From Lachnospiraceae bacterium (lineage in GTDB: Bacteria > Bacillota_A > Clostridia > Lachnospirales > Lachnospiraceae): a stretch of DNA of 34,682 nt. The notes below the pieces were generated by a model. It made no database searches, had not been told where the DNA came from, and was given only the letters and a program-made list of their open reading frames with translations. The stretch spans positions 1 through 34,682 of the forward strand of contig JAEEXJ010000024.1 in the NCBI GenBank assembly GCA_016291475.1, given 5' to 3'. The position numbers and the translations under genes were made by a program. Shown here one piece after another: positions 15,604 to 23,017 of this stretch (position 1 is its first letter; every line of letters starts with the position of its first letter).

Positions 15604-16785
15604 CTATTCTTTTCTTGCCACAGTTCTGCTTAAGATAATCAGCATTAAGATAAGCACCAGAGGGAATATAAGTCCCACTCCCATTCCGACTCTGATATCA
15701 TCTCCGGCGTGTTGTGTGACCCTTCCCACAATAGCAGGTCCGATGCTTCCTCCAAGATCCCCGGCCATTGCAAGGAGTGCAAACATTGCCGTTCCTCCGG
15801 TAGGGAATCTCTTAGAGGAAATGCTTATTGTTCCGGGCCACATGATCCCTACGGAAAAACCGCATATAATGCAACCGGCAAGACCAATGACAGGATTGTC
15901 GGAAACAGATGCCATCAGATAGCAGACAACGCACAGTGCTCCGGATCCGAGCATAAATTTCATCAGGTCAAGTTTTTCTCCGTACTTTCCGTATATGATA
16001 CGGCTTATTCCCATGGTTACCGCAAACATGCAGGGACCTGTCAGATCACCAAGTGCTTTTGAAAGTCCCAATGCAGCTTCCGCATATGCTGACGCCCACT
16101 GAGCCATGGCAAGTTCGGATGCTCCGGCGCACACCATCAGACATATGGAAACCCAGAACAGCGGTCTTTTTCCAAGCTGTCTGATGCCCATTCCCTTACC
16201 TTCTTCTACGATAGGTACAATGGGGCATGTGGCGAAGTTCAGAATATTTGAGGCAGGTATCACCGACCAAAGTACGGCGACCCATTTCCAGCTGTCCATT
16301 CCAAACAGCTTAAAAAACAGGGTCGATAATACTATGGTTCCCACGGAGCCCCAGCAGTAAAACGAATGAAGCAGGCTCATGGTCGCTTCTTTATTTTCAA
16401 AGGGACATGCTTCTATGATCGGACTGACCAGCACTTCGATCAGACCGCATCCCACGGCATATACGGTTACGCTGATAAGTATCCCTGCAAATGCATTGGG
16501 AAGTATGTCGGGCAAAAACGCCAGGCCGATAAGGCCTACAGCAGAGCAGGCTTCTGACACGATTATCGATAATCTGTATCCGATCCTGTCCACAAATTTA
16601 GCACAAAACAGATCCACCAGAAGCTGCGTGAAGAAAAACACCGTTGATATCAGCGCGATGTTACCCAGTGAGATCCCGTAGTCTTTATGAAATTTCAGGA
16701 ACAGAAGCGGAGCAAAATTCGCCGCGATGGCCTGAGTGATAAATCCCTGATAACATGCTATTTTTGTTTTCTTATAATCCGGCAT
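15604..16785 (-). CDS. Major facilitator superfamily transporter
   Basis: 393 aa from ATG at 16785; the longer frame only adds a TTG start. Twelve hydrophobic segments in two halves. An MFS loop motif is seen between TM2 and TM3 (FCAKFVDRIGYR, matching G-x-x-x-D-R-x-G-R-R loosely), and ISRIIYGKYGEKLD is its counterpart in the second half. The closest general type is the sugar/fucose-permease-like (FucP/FHS) group, but the substrate cannot be told. Single gene, convergent with the BceAB-like operon. The site before the ATG is weak (AAGAGA). Confidence 0.9.
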   Translation of the reverse strand: MPDYKKTKIACYQGFITQAIAANFAPLLFLKFHKDYGISLGNIALISTVFFFTQLLVDLFCAKFVDRIGYRLSIIVSEACSAVGLIGLAFLPDILPNAFAGILISVTVYAVGCGLIEVLVSPIIEACPFENKEATMSLLHSFYCWGSVGTIVLSTLFFKLFGMDSWKWVAVLWSVIPASNILNFATCPIVPIVEEGKGMGIRQLGKRPLFWVSICLMVCAGASELAMAQWASAYAEAALGLSKALGDLTGPCMFAVTMGISRIIYGKYGEKLDLMKFMLGSGALCVVCYLMASVSDNPVIGLAGCIICGFSVGIMWPGTISISSKRFPTGGTAMFALLAMAGDLGGSIGPAIVGRVTQHAGDDIRVGMGVGLIFPLVLILMLIILSRTVARKE

Positions 16786-16903
16786 AGATCTTATTATCTC
16801 TTTTCCAATAAACTGCCCGCTTTTCCAAGGATACAAATTACGAATTCATCCGCAATGATCACTTTATAATGTAACTTGAAGATAACAGTCCATCCAAAGC
16901 CTT

Positions 16904-17137
16904 GTCATCGCAAAAAGCATCAAAGATTTATCGTTTCATGCTTTTTGATGCTTATTTCTTTGTTTTTTTCAATCATGAGCATCGAAAGCTGAAGATTTCT
17001 TCTTTTTCGATGCATTAGCGACTCTTATATTGCGTTTTGGGCATCAAAAACCGAAGTTTTATACTTTTTTGATGCATTAAGCGGCTCTTTCTTTACTTTA
17101 GTGCATCGAAAGAAGCAAATTTACGGATTTTTGATGC
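16904..17137. repeat. Hairpin array 1: four inverted repeats at an exact 62-bp period
   Basis: Each unit has arms GCATC-R-AAA and TTT-Y-GATGC around a 15-19 base variable loop. GCATC begins at 16917, 16979, 17041 and 17103, exactly 62 bp apart each time. Units 1-3 pair perfectly over 9-10 bp; unit 4 has one G-T pair. The linkers are T-rich and partly conserved (ATTA-GCG-CTCTT after units 2 and 3). Homologous to array 2 at 20914-21089, sharing even the 13 bases before the first unit (GTCA-CGCAAAAA). No reading frame explains it. Fills most of the gap between the MFS gene and copA. Confidence 0.85.
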
Positions 17138-17153
17138 TCAGTGGTCATTTCGC

Positions 17154-17212
17154 CCGATGTGAAGTCACGAAATGCGAAGTCACCGGATGAATTGTCACCC
17201 GATGCGACTCAC
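17154..17212. repeat. Four degenerate 15-bp tandem repeats
   Basis: Units at 17154-17168, 17169-17183, 17184-17198 and 17199-17212 (14 bp). The consensus is CCGATGYGAAGTCAC, and every unit ends in TCAC. They abut the hairpin array on one side and lie about 33 bases from the end of copA on the other. Confidence 0.75.
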
Positions 17213-17245
17213 TTGGTTTTTTTACATATCACAGGATTATCTTGA

Positions 17246-17449
17246 TCATGCGATTCCTGCATATTCATATCCGGCTTCTATAACTGCTTCCTTGATGAGG
17301 GCCTCATCAACATCCTTTGAAGTGGTGATGGTTACCATGTTTTCCTCATGGGATGCAATAGCGGATTCAATTCCGTCGATTGCTTCAAGAGCCTTCTTAA
17401 CATGAGCCTCGCAATGTGCACACATCATACCGTTTACTTTGATCTTCAT
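17246..17449 (-). CDS. Possible separately translated CopZ-like copper chaperone (in-frame inside copA)
   Basis: Within copA an ATG at 17449 (Met788 of CopA) is preceded by AAAGGAG with a 9-base spacer, on a stretch of low-complexity linker. Starting there gives 67 aa: a complete HMA fold beginning [13 protein letters not shown], the size of a free CopZ copper chaperone. Fusion of a chaperone domain plus a retained start suggests that the gene once stood alone, and may still yield both forms. Not a separate frame, so listing it here is inference. Confidence 0.4.
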   Translation of the reverse strand: MKIKVNGMMCAHCEAHVKKALEAIDGIESAIASHEENMVTITTSKDVDEALIKEAVIEAGYEYAGIA

Positions 17450-19810
17450 TTCTCTTTTCTCCTTTTCGATTGAAATATTATCTTGCTGTACTGCTTCGTT
17501 ATGTATGATCTTATGATCGATCGGATCTTTAACAGGCTTATCTTTGGATGCATCATGCACCTTCAGCCCGTTTAGTCTCAGAGCGTTTGATACTACGCAG
17601 AAACTTGAAAGTCCCATGGCGGCTGCTCCGAACATCGGATTAAGTGTCCATCCGAATGCAGCTACATAGCATCCTGCAGCAAGGGGAATGCCGATGACAT
17701 TATAGAAAAATGCCCAGAACAGGTTCTCATGTATATTCCTGAGAGTAGCTCGTGAAATCCTGACAGCTGCCGCAACATCACGGATACTGTTTTTCATCAG
17801 AACAACATCCGCCGCATCTATGGCAATATCCGTTCCTGCTCCGATTGCCATTCCCACATCAGCTCTTGTAAGAGCAGGCGCATCATTTATTCCGTCGCCG
17901 ACCATGGCAACTTTTCCATACTCCATGAGTTTTCTGATAACTGCTTCTTTTCCGTCGGGAAGCACTCCGGCAACGACCTCGTCCACTCCGGCATTCCTTG
18001 CTATCGCTCCTGCCGTGATCTCGTTGTCACCGGTCAGCATTACAGTATGGATACCCATTTTCTTAAGTTCGGTAATTGCCTCCGGCGTATCATCTTTAAT
18101 CGTGTCGGCAACGCCGATTATTCCCAGAAGCTTTTTGCCTGTGGCGAAAAGTACGGGAGTCTTTCCCTGTGATGATAATTCATCCATACGTGCAAGATTA
18201 CTTATTACGGCATTTTCATCGCAGATGTCCGTAATAAATCTTACATTACCGCCTGCAACCGGATTCCCGTTAAGTTTTGCCTTTAATCCGTTTCCGGGCA
18301 AAATCTCAAATTCAGTTATATCCCGAAGCTCGATATTATGCTCTTTGGCATGATCAACTATCGCTTTTGAAATAGGGTGCTCACTTTTGGATTCAAGTGC
18401 ATAAGCTGTCTTAAGAAGTTCCTCTTCATTTATGCCCTCAGCAGGTATGACATCAGTAACTCGCATGATACCTGTGGTTATTGTACCCGTCTTATCAAGT
18501 GCAACTATCTGAATCTTACCGGTAAGTTCCTGCACCGCCGCTGTTTTAAACAGGATTCCGTTCTTGGCACCAACACCGTTTCCGACCATTATCGCTACCG
18601 GGGTTGCAAGTCCCAGAGCGCATGGGCAACTTATTACGAGCACGGACACCGCCCTTGCCATGGCATAACCAAGTGTTTGTCCTACGATCATCCATACGAT
18701 AAAAGTAACAAATGCGATACATATGACTACAGGCACAAACACACCGGATACTCTGTCGGCTATTTTAGCAATTGGCGCCTTCGTTGCAGCAGCATCACTT
18801 ACCATTCGTATGATCCCGGCAAGAGTGGTATCCTCACCTACTCCTGATGCTTCGCAAACCATATATCCCGAAGTATTTATAGTGGCTGCAAAAACTTTAT
18901 CCCCGGTCTGTTTTTCAACAGGAACACTTTCGCCCGTAAGTGCTGACTCATTAACCGCGCTTGCTCCCTCTTTTACTATTCCGTCAACGGGTATGCTGTC
19001 GCCCGGTCTTACCACAAAGCTGTCTCCGACTTTTACTTCATCAATGGATACTGTTTTCTCTGTATCGCCATCCAGAATAACAGCGGTTTTGGGAGCAAGC
19101 TTCATGAGAGCTTTAAGAGCATCCGTGGTCTTGCCTTTTGATCTTGCCTCAAGAGTTTTTCCGACTGTGATAAGTGTCAGGATCGTTGCCGCAGATTCAA
19201 AATAGAACTGATCCATGTAGTACATGACTTGTTCTGTGTCGCCTGCCATTACGGATCCGGTCATTGCAAACAGTGCATATACGCTGTATGCATAGGAAGC
19301 GGTCGCACCAAGTGCTACCAGCGTGTCCATGTTCGGTGATCTGTGCATAAGGCCTTTAAATCCGCTGATAAAAAACTTCTGGTTTATCACCATGATAAGT
19401 CCGGCTATCAGCAGCTGGTATAATCCCATTGCCACATGATTGCCGTCCAAAAATGACGGAAGCGGCCAATCCCACAGCATATGACCCATTGAAACATACA
19501 TCAGTGGTATCAGCAAAATGATCGAAGAGATCAATCTCTTTTTCAGGATGGGGGTTTCCGTGTCCTTCAACTCATCATCATAGTTTGCGGAGGCGGAGTT
19601 TGCTTTATTTGTTTTCTTAAGACTTGCGCCGTAACCTGCGGATTCCACAGCCTTTATTATATCTTCGGGAGATGCACTTCCTTCAACTCCCATAGAATTG
19701 GTAAGAAGGCTTACTGCGCAGCTGTCTACACCGGCAACGGCATTAACGGCTTTCTCCACTCTGGCCTGGCATGCGGCACAGCTCATTCCAGTTACACTAT
19801 ATTGTTCCAT
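17246..19810 (-). CDS. copA: Copper-exporting P1B-type ATPase with N- and C-terminal HMA domains
   Basis: 854 aa. Exports Cu(I) from the cytoplasm using ATP. Order: N-terminal metal-binding domain (GMSCAAC, Cys11 and Cys14), TM region from about 93, actuator TGES (292-295), channel CPC (395-397, with [12 protein letters not shown]), phosphorylation DKTGT (D439), SEHPI (476-480), GDGINDAP (638-645), and the conserved YN and MGLSS of the last two TM segments (703 and 732-736). Unusually a second HMA domain (GMMCAHC, Cys797 and Cys800) is fused at the end, residues 788-854, and has its own ribosome binding site. Starts 8 bases after csoR; controlled by the same CsoR promoter. Confidence 0.97.
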   Translation of the reverse strand: MEQYSVTGMSCAACQARVEKAVNAVAGVDSCAVSLLTNSMGVEGSASPEDIIKAVESAGYGASLKKTNKANSASANYDDELKDTETPILKKRLISSIILLIPLMYVSMGHMLWDWPLPSFLDGNHVAMGLYQLLIAGLIMVINQKFFISGFKGLMHRSPNMDTLVALGATASYAYSVYALFAMTGSVMAGDTEQVMYYMDQFYFESAATILTLITVGKTLEARSKGKTTDALKALMKLAPKTAVILDGDTEKTVSIDEVKVGDSFVVRPGDSIPVDGIVKEGASAVNESALTGESVPVEKQTGDKVFAATINTSGYMVCEASGVGEDTTLAGIIRMVSDAAATKAPIAKIADRVSGVFVPVVICIAFVTFIVWMIVGQTLGYAMARAVSVLVISCPCALGLATPVAIMVGNGVGAKNGILFKTAAVQELTGKIQIVALDKTGTITTGIMRVTDVIPAEGINEEELLKTAYALESKSEHPISKAIVDHAKEHNIELRDITEFEILPGNGLKAKLNGNPVAGGNVRFITDICDENAVISNLARMDELSSQGKTPVLFATGKKLLGIIGVADTIKDDTPEAITELKKMGIHTVMLTGDNEITAGAIARNAGVDEVVAGVLPDGKEAVIRKLMEYGKVAMVGDGINDAPALTRADVGMAIGAGTDIAIDAADVVLMKNSIRDVAAAVRISRATLRNIHENLFWAFFYNVIGIPLAAGCYVAAFGWTLNPMFGAAAMGLSSFCVVSNALRLNGLKVHDASKDKPVKDPIDHKIIHNEAVQQDNISIEKEKREMKIKVNGMMCAHCEAHVKKALEAIDGIESAIASHEENMVTITTSKDVDEALIKEAVIEAGYEYAGIA

Positions 19811-19817
19811 GTTTCAC

Positions 19818-20153
19818 CTATTTCATGAGCTTTTGTAATGTGACCACAAGCTCATCTATTATCTCATCATTTCCTTCGCGGATATTATCGGCCACACAGC
19901 TTCTCATATGATTAGCAAGAAGCACCTTATTAAAGCTGTTAAGAGCACTCGAAATGGCGGATACCTGTATCAGTATGTCCGTGCAGTATGCATCATCTTC
20001 AAGCATTCCCTCAACGCCACGAACCTGACCCTCTATTCTTTTCAGCCTGTTCATAAGGTCTTTCTTTTCTTTTTCGTCTCTGTCTTTATGTTTTCCGGAA
20101 CAATGAGGGCAATGCCCCTTCTTTTCTTCCATATCGTGTTTATGCTCAGACAT
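19818..20153 (-). CDS. csoR: Copper-sensing transcriptional repressor CsoR
   Basis: 111 aa from ATG at 20153, with GGAGGG 6 bases ahead; the open frame upstream is spurious. All-helical DUF156 repressor. The Cu(I) ligands are in place: Cys57 (AYCTDIL), His82 and Cys86 (NHMRSC). The N-terminal extension has an extra CPHC and several His residues that may also bind metal. Core motif LNRLKRIEGQVRGVEGMLEDD present with small changes. Cu(I) binding releases the repressor from the two operator sites upstream (20171-20223). First gene of csoR-copA. Confidence 0.97.
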   Translation of the reverse strand: MSEHKHDMEEKKGHCPHCSGKHKDRDEKEKKDLMNRLKRIEGQVRGVEGMLEDDAYCTDILIQVSAISSALNSFNKVLLANHMRSCVADNIREGNDEIIDELVVTLQKLMK

Positions 20154-20170
20154 ATTTTCCCTCCATATTA

Positions 20171-20187
20171 ATACCCCACCCGGGTAT
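20171..20187. promoter_or_regulatory. CsoR-type operator, downstream copy
   Basis: ATACCCCACCCGGGTAT, near-palindromic with TACCC...GGGTA ends as in known CsoR operators. It lies in the transcribed leader, 18 bases ahead of the csoR start codon. Confidence 0.7.
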
Positions 20188-20201
20188 ATTGGTTCTAATC
20201 C

Positions 20202-20230
20202 AATATATACCCAGGTGGGGTATCTGTCAA
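20202..20230 (-). promoter_or_regulatory. csoR-copA promoter with CsoR operator in the spacer
   Basis: Minus strand TTGACA (20225-20230), 17-base spacer, TATATT (20202-20207). A second CsoR-type palindrome, ATACCCAGGTGGGGTAT at 20207-20223, fills almost the whole spacer. Repressor bound here would block RNA polymerase directly. Confidence 0.85.
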
Positions 20231-20277
20231 TTCGGTCAAACATAACCGTGTCTTCGAGGCTGTGCCGAGAAGTTACC

Positions 20278-20802
20278 TCAGTTCTCCAATAAACCGATCG
20301 CTTTTTCCATAGATACACATTCCGCAAATCTTCCGGGCCACATCATCCTGTTATAGTATTTATATGTGGTCTCCGCATCCATGTAATCATTGTCGAAGGT
20401 GGAATTGCACCCCTCCGGAACGAACACTTTATAACCTTTCTCAAAAGCAGATTTGACGGTTGCATCTATACAGAAATTAGTCTGAAGTCCTATCACCATC
20501 AATTCTTTTTCGCCCACCTGTTTCAGATAATCGGAAAACCCGGTATTTCCGAAGCAGCTGTTTATGGTTTTAACAAATACCTTCTCATCTCCCCGGGGAG
20601 AAACCTGATCGGCTATTTCAAAGTCCTTATCTCCGTTTGAGAATCCTGATCCGGGACCGTCGTCATGCTGAACGTAAATCACCTCTACCTTATTTTTACG
20701 GGCCGTCTCTATAAGACAGGAAGTATTTTCTATAAAAGAATCATAGGCGTAGAGTCTGCTATCCGTAATTCCCTTTTGTATGTCCACTACAAGTAAGATC
20801 AT
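20278..20802 (-). CDS. Isochorismatase-family cysteine hydrolase
   Basis: 174 aa, ATG with GGAG and 8-base spacer. The catalytic triad of the isochorismatase fold is visible: Asp7 (VVDIQ), Lys78 (FVKTINSCF) and Cys111 (QTNFCIDATV), with the cis-peptide region just before the Cys. Members include nicotinamidases, N-carbamoylsarcosine amidases and isochorismatases; the Zn-binding residues of nicotinamidase are not obvious, so a general amide hydrolase is most likely. Ends about 50 bases ahead of the csoR promoter, same strand. Confidence 0.92.
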   Translation of the reverse strand: MILLVVDIQKGITDSRLYAYDSFIENTSCLIETARKNKVEVIYVQHDDGPGSGFSNGDKDFEIADQVSPRGDEKVFVKTINSCFGNTGFSDYLKQVGEKELMVIGLQTNFCIDATVKSAFEKGYKVFVPEGCNSTFDNDYMDAETTYKYYNRMMWPGRFAECVSMEKAIGLLEN

Positions 20803-20913
20803 TTCTAAACTCCATCCAATACAACAAACATTGTTTTATCATATCAACAAATTGCTTATTTACTGTAACAAGGCTGAATTCTAACATGAGGATCAAGGTA
20901 CGTCAAAAGCCCG

Positions 20914-21089
20914 GTCAGCGCAAAAAGCATCAAAATATTAACATCCTGAGTATTTCGATGCTTATTTCAGCGTTTTTTCACGTCGAAAGCATCTAAATCC
21001 TGAGTTGACAAGTTTTTCGATGCTTTCAAACCTGCTTTTATGGCCTTTCGGGCATCGAAAAAATCATATTAAGTCAAATTCGATGCCCG
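20914..21089. repeat. Hairpin array 2: three inverted repeats at 62-63 bp period
   Basis: GCATC begins at 20927, 20989 and 21052. Arms match array 1: GCATC-N-AAA and TTYGATGC. Unit A has one A-C and unit B one T-C mismatch in the arms, unit C is perfect over 11 bp (CGGGCATCGAA / TTCGATGCCCG, extended outwards). Unit B is extended outwards by GAAA/TTTC. Linker 1 (TTATTTC...GTTTTTT) matches linker 1 of array 1. The loops of A and B share ATCCTGAGT. Same orientation as array 1. It fills most of the gap between the unknown gene at 21165 and the isochorismatase gene. Confidence 0.82.
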
Positions 21090-21164
21090 AGGGCCTATTT
21101 ATTGATAATTCCTTATTTATTGATAATTCATGGTTGGTAATCAGCAACCACGTATCTGTGGAAA

Positions 21165-21590
21165 TCACAGATTATCATAATAATATATCGCTTTCTCATA
21201 CAGTTCCCGGCACTGCTTTTCATCTCCCCAGGATAGAGGATCATCTGCGTAACAAAATATATTAAAAGGTTCTTTTTCCGATAATTCCCCCGGCAAATAC
21301 TGCCATAATCGATACATTCGCTTTCCAAACTCCGCAAGATCATTTTCACCGATATATATGTCTTTGATCATACTCATCAGTTTTATGCTAAACCGATCCA
21401 TATCTAAATTACCCTCATCAAATAAACAACACAAATGAAGCATAGCATCCTTATAGCTTCTCCCTTCTAAGTCCAGCAAAACTTCATCCTGAGGATTTTC
21501 AAGAAATAACTTATCTAGTTTTTCCTTGTATTCATCTATCTTTTCATATCCAACGCTGCACAAAACAGCATATACGATTAACTCTTCCAT
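21165..21590 (-). CDS. Protein of unknown function, acidic, 141 aa
   Basis: ATG at 21590 follows AAAGG with a 7-base spacer; a TTG at 21605 is less likely. The protein is soluble, helical and acidic, with Cys, Trp and Tyr-rich patches (LWQYLPGE, PLSWGDEKQ, YEKAIYYYDN). Its size and acidity are reminiscent of immunity proteins, but no family is recognised. Array 2 lies after its stop. Confidence 0.65.
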   Translation of the reverse strand: MEELIVYAVLCSVGYEKIDEYKEKLDKLFLENPQDEVLLDLEGRSYKDAMLHLCCLFDEGNLDMDRFSIKLMSMIKDIYIGENDLAEFGKRMYRLWQYLPGELSEKEPFNIFCYADDPLSWGDEKQCRELYEKAIYYYDNL

Positions 21591-21693
21591 TCTCCGGCCT
21601 TTCAAGATAATATCTGTCTTTTGAGCGACAACAGAAAAAATATATCCTTATCGTATCACTGAAATAAAACAACATAAACGAATTTTGCCCATA

Positions 21694-21725
21694 AAAAACC
21701 TTGCAGCGTTTGCTGCAAGGTTTTT
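21694..21725. terminator. Strong bidirectional intrinsic terminator
   Basis: AAAAACCTTGCAGC (21694-21707) and GCTGCAAGGTTTTT (21712-21725), perfect 14-bp stem around GTTT. It ends any transcript coming from the right (minus strand) before the gene at 21590. Confidence 0.9.
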
Positions 21726-21800
21726 GATATTATCTCTTTGAGAACTTTTTCGTTGCCTTAAGTGCCTTGTTTGTGGCATTTGTAGGACGAGTTGCTGTTT
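21726..21800 (-). pseudogene. Possible 3' end of a truncated gene
   Basis: Directly upstream of the terminator on the minus strand, a frame ends ...TNKALKATKKFSKR, stop, and is closed by a stop 22 codons earlier. Composition (Lys, Ala, Thr) looks like a protein C-terminus rather than noise, and its placement right before a strong terminator is that of a gene end. The rest of the gene is not there. 21800-21979 holds nothing else recognisable apart from an AT-rich inverted repeat at 21871-21896. Confidence 0.3.
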
Positions 21801-21979
21801 ACCTGCTGCGTACTGTAGAAAGCTCAGGGCTACTTTATACAACTGGTGGCAGTTCTCTAGTATTTCATTTCATATAAAACTAATGTACTTTATATGTCTT
21901 TTTGTTATTTATGTTTAAGACTTATATACACATCGATTCAGTATAACTCTCCTACGCCAAATTGCCACATTGCCCGTAA

Positions 21980-23017
21980 TTATTCTGACTGCATATTAAG
22001 AATATCTCCTAAGCAAATATACGTCTGAATAATACATCTTTCTGCATCACTCCTAGATATTTCATGATGCACACCTTTGCACTGAAGTTCATTTATATTA
22101 TCAATCCAATCTAATAAATATATTATGTTACTTCCTACAAGTGTTTTTTTCTCCGATTTATTCTCAAGATATTCTATAATAGCGGAAAGCTTGTTTTTAA
22201 AATGATCCCCACTTACGTCTATTTCTTTGCCCGATTTTGTTCTATATACTTTATCCGAATAGTCAGGATAGTACTTTTCAAACAGCTCATCTGCCGTAGA
22301 CTCAAATAATCTCCTACAGGTCGTTAGTGCCTGTGAATATAATTCAGGATTAATAGTGTCTAATTTCCCCTCCATTGCCTGAAGCTTTAGTAATGTTTCC
22401 TTTGACAAGTCCGAAAAAGCATTATCAACTTTTTTTCTATAGCTCCTAAAAACATCTTCTGCAATATTACCAAAAGAAAGTTCAATTTGCTTCTTAACTG
22501 CATATTCATAATACTTTGATTTAAGCAAAGCTAATCGTTTTTGACTATTTGTTATACTTCTAACTAACAAATTGGTCGAATTCTCTACGGAACTTGTAAG
22601 TTTATTCATAGCAACATATGCATAGTCTCCTCCAACAGATGTTCCTTGAGTCGTAAAATTTTTTATTGAATCTTGCTGAGCCCTAATTTTTTCTTCCAAT
22701 TCAGATGCTAGTTCTGTAAAAATCAAAGCATCACCATTATCCACATAGCCTCTTCCTCTTTGATAAGCAATATTCCAAGCGTTTTTCTGAATATGACCAT
22801 CCTTAGTTCTTGGATAACCTCCATACTCATACTGAAACCAAAGAATTGCTTCTTCATCATTTGTTAATCTAGCTATTTTGGAACACTGTAACAATGCCGA
22901 TGATGTGGAAATAGTTTCTTCTTCAATTCCATCAATTACTTTTTCACATGCCATTAATGCTTTCTCGATTCTTTCCATACGTCTACTATCCTCATCACAA
23001 TAGTTCAAAATACTCAC
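21980..23017 (-). CDS. AbiTii-domain-like protein, putative defence component
   Basis: 345 aa. The N-terminal 90 residues read like an AbiTii domain: a helix, then S-ALLQCSKIARLTNDEEAILWF followed by YEYGGYP, the conserved Trp/Phe-x-x-x-Glu-x-x-Gly-Tyr-Pro end. The remainder is helical, with a likely coiled-coil between about 150 and 240 and a domain of unknown type near the C-terminus. AbiTii domains occur in abortive-infection proteins and in other defence genes. It overlaps the ATPase gene by 4 bases (ATGA), so the two are made together. Confidence 0.72.
   Translation of the reverse strand: MSILNYCDEDSRRMERIEKALMACEKVIDGIEEETISTSSALLQCSKIARLTNDEEAILWFQYEYGGYPRTKDGHIQKNAWNIAYQRGRGYVDNGDALIFTELASELEEKIRAQQDSIKNFTTQGTSVGGDYAYVAMNKLTSSVENSTNLLVRSITNSQKRLALLKSKYYEYAVKKQIELSFGNIAEDVFRSYRKKVDNAFSDLSKETLLKLQAMEGKLDTINPELYSQALTTCRRLFESTADELFEKYYPDYSDKVYRTKSGKEIDVSGDHFKNKLSAIIEYLENKSEKKTLVGSNIIYLLDWIDNINELQCKGVHHEISRSDAERCIIQTYICLGDILNMQSE

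Noticed and set aside
19818..20327. Longer CsoR frame starting at 20327
   Set aside because: It would read through the promoter and both operators and overlap the preceding gene; the ATG at 20153 has a perfect GGAGGG.
16904..21089. The 62-bp arrays as CRISPR or integron attC sites
   Set aside because: The repeated parts are short inverted arms rather than long identical direct repeats with unique spacers, no cas or integrase gene is near, and the attC core ends (GTTRRRY) are absent.
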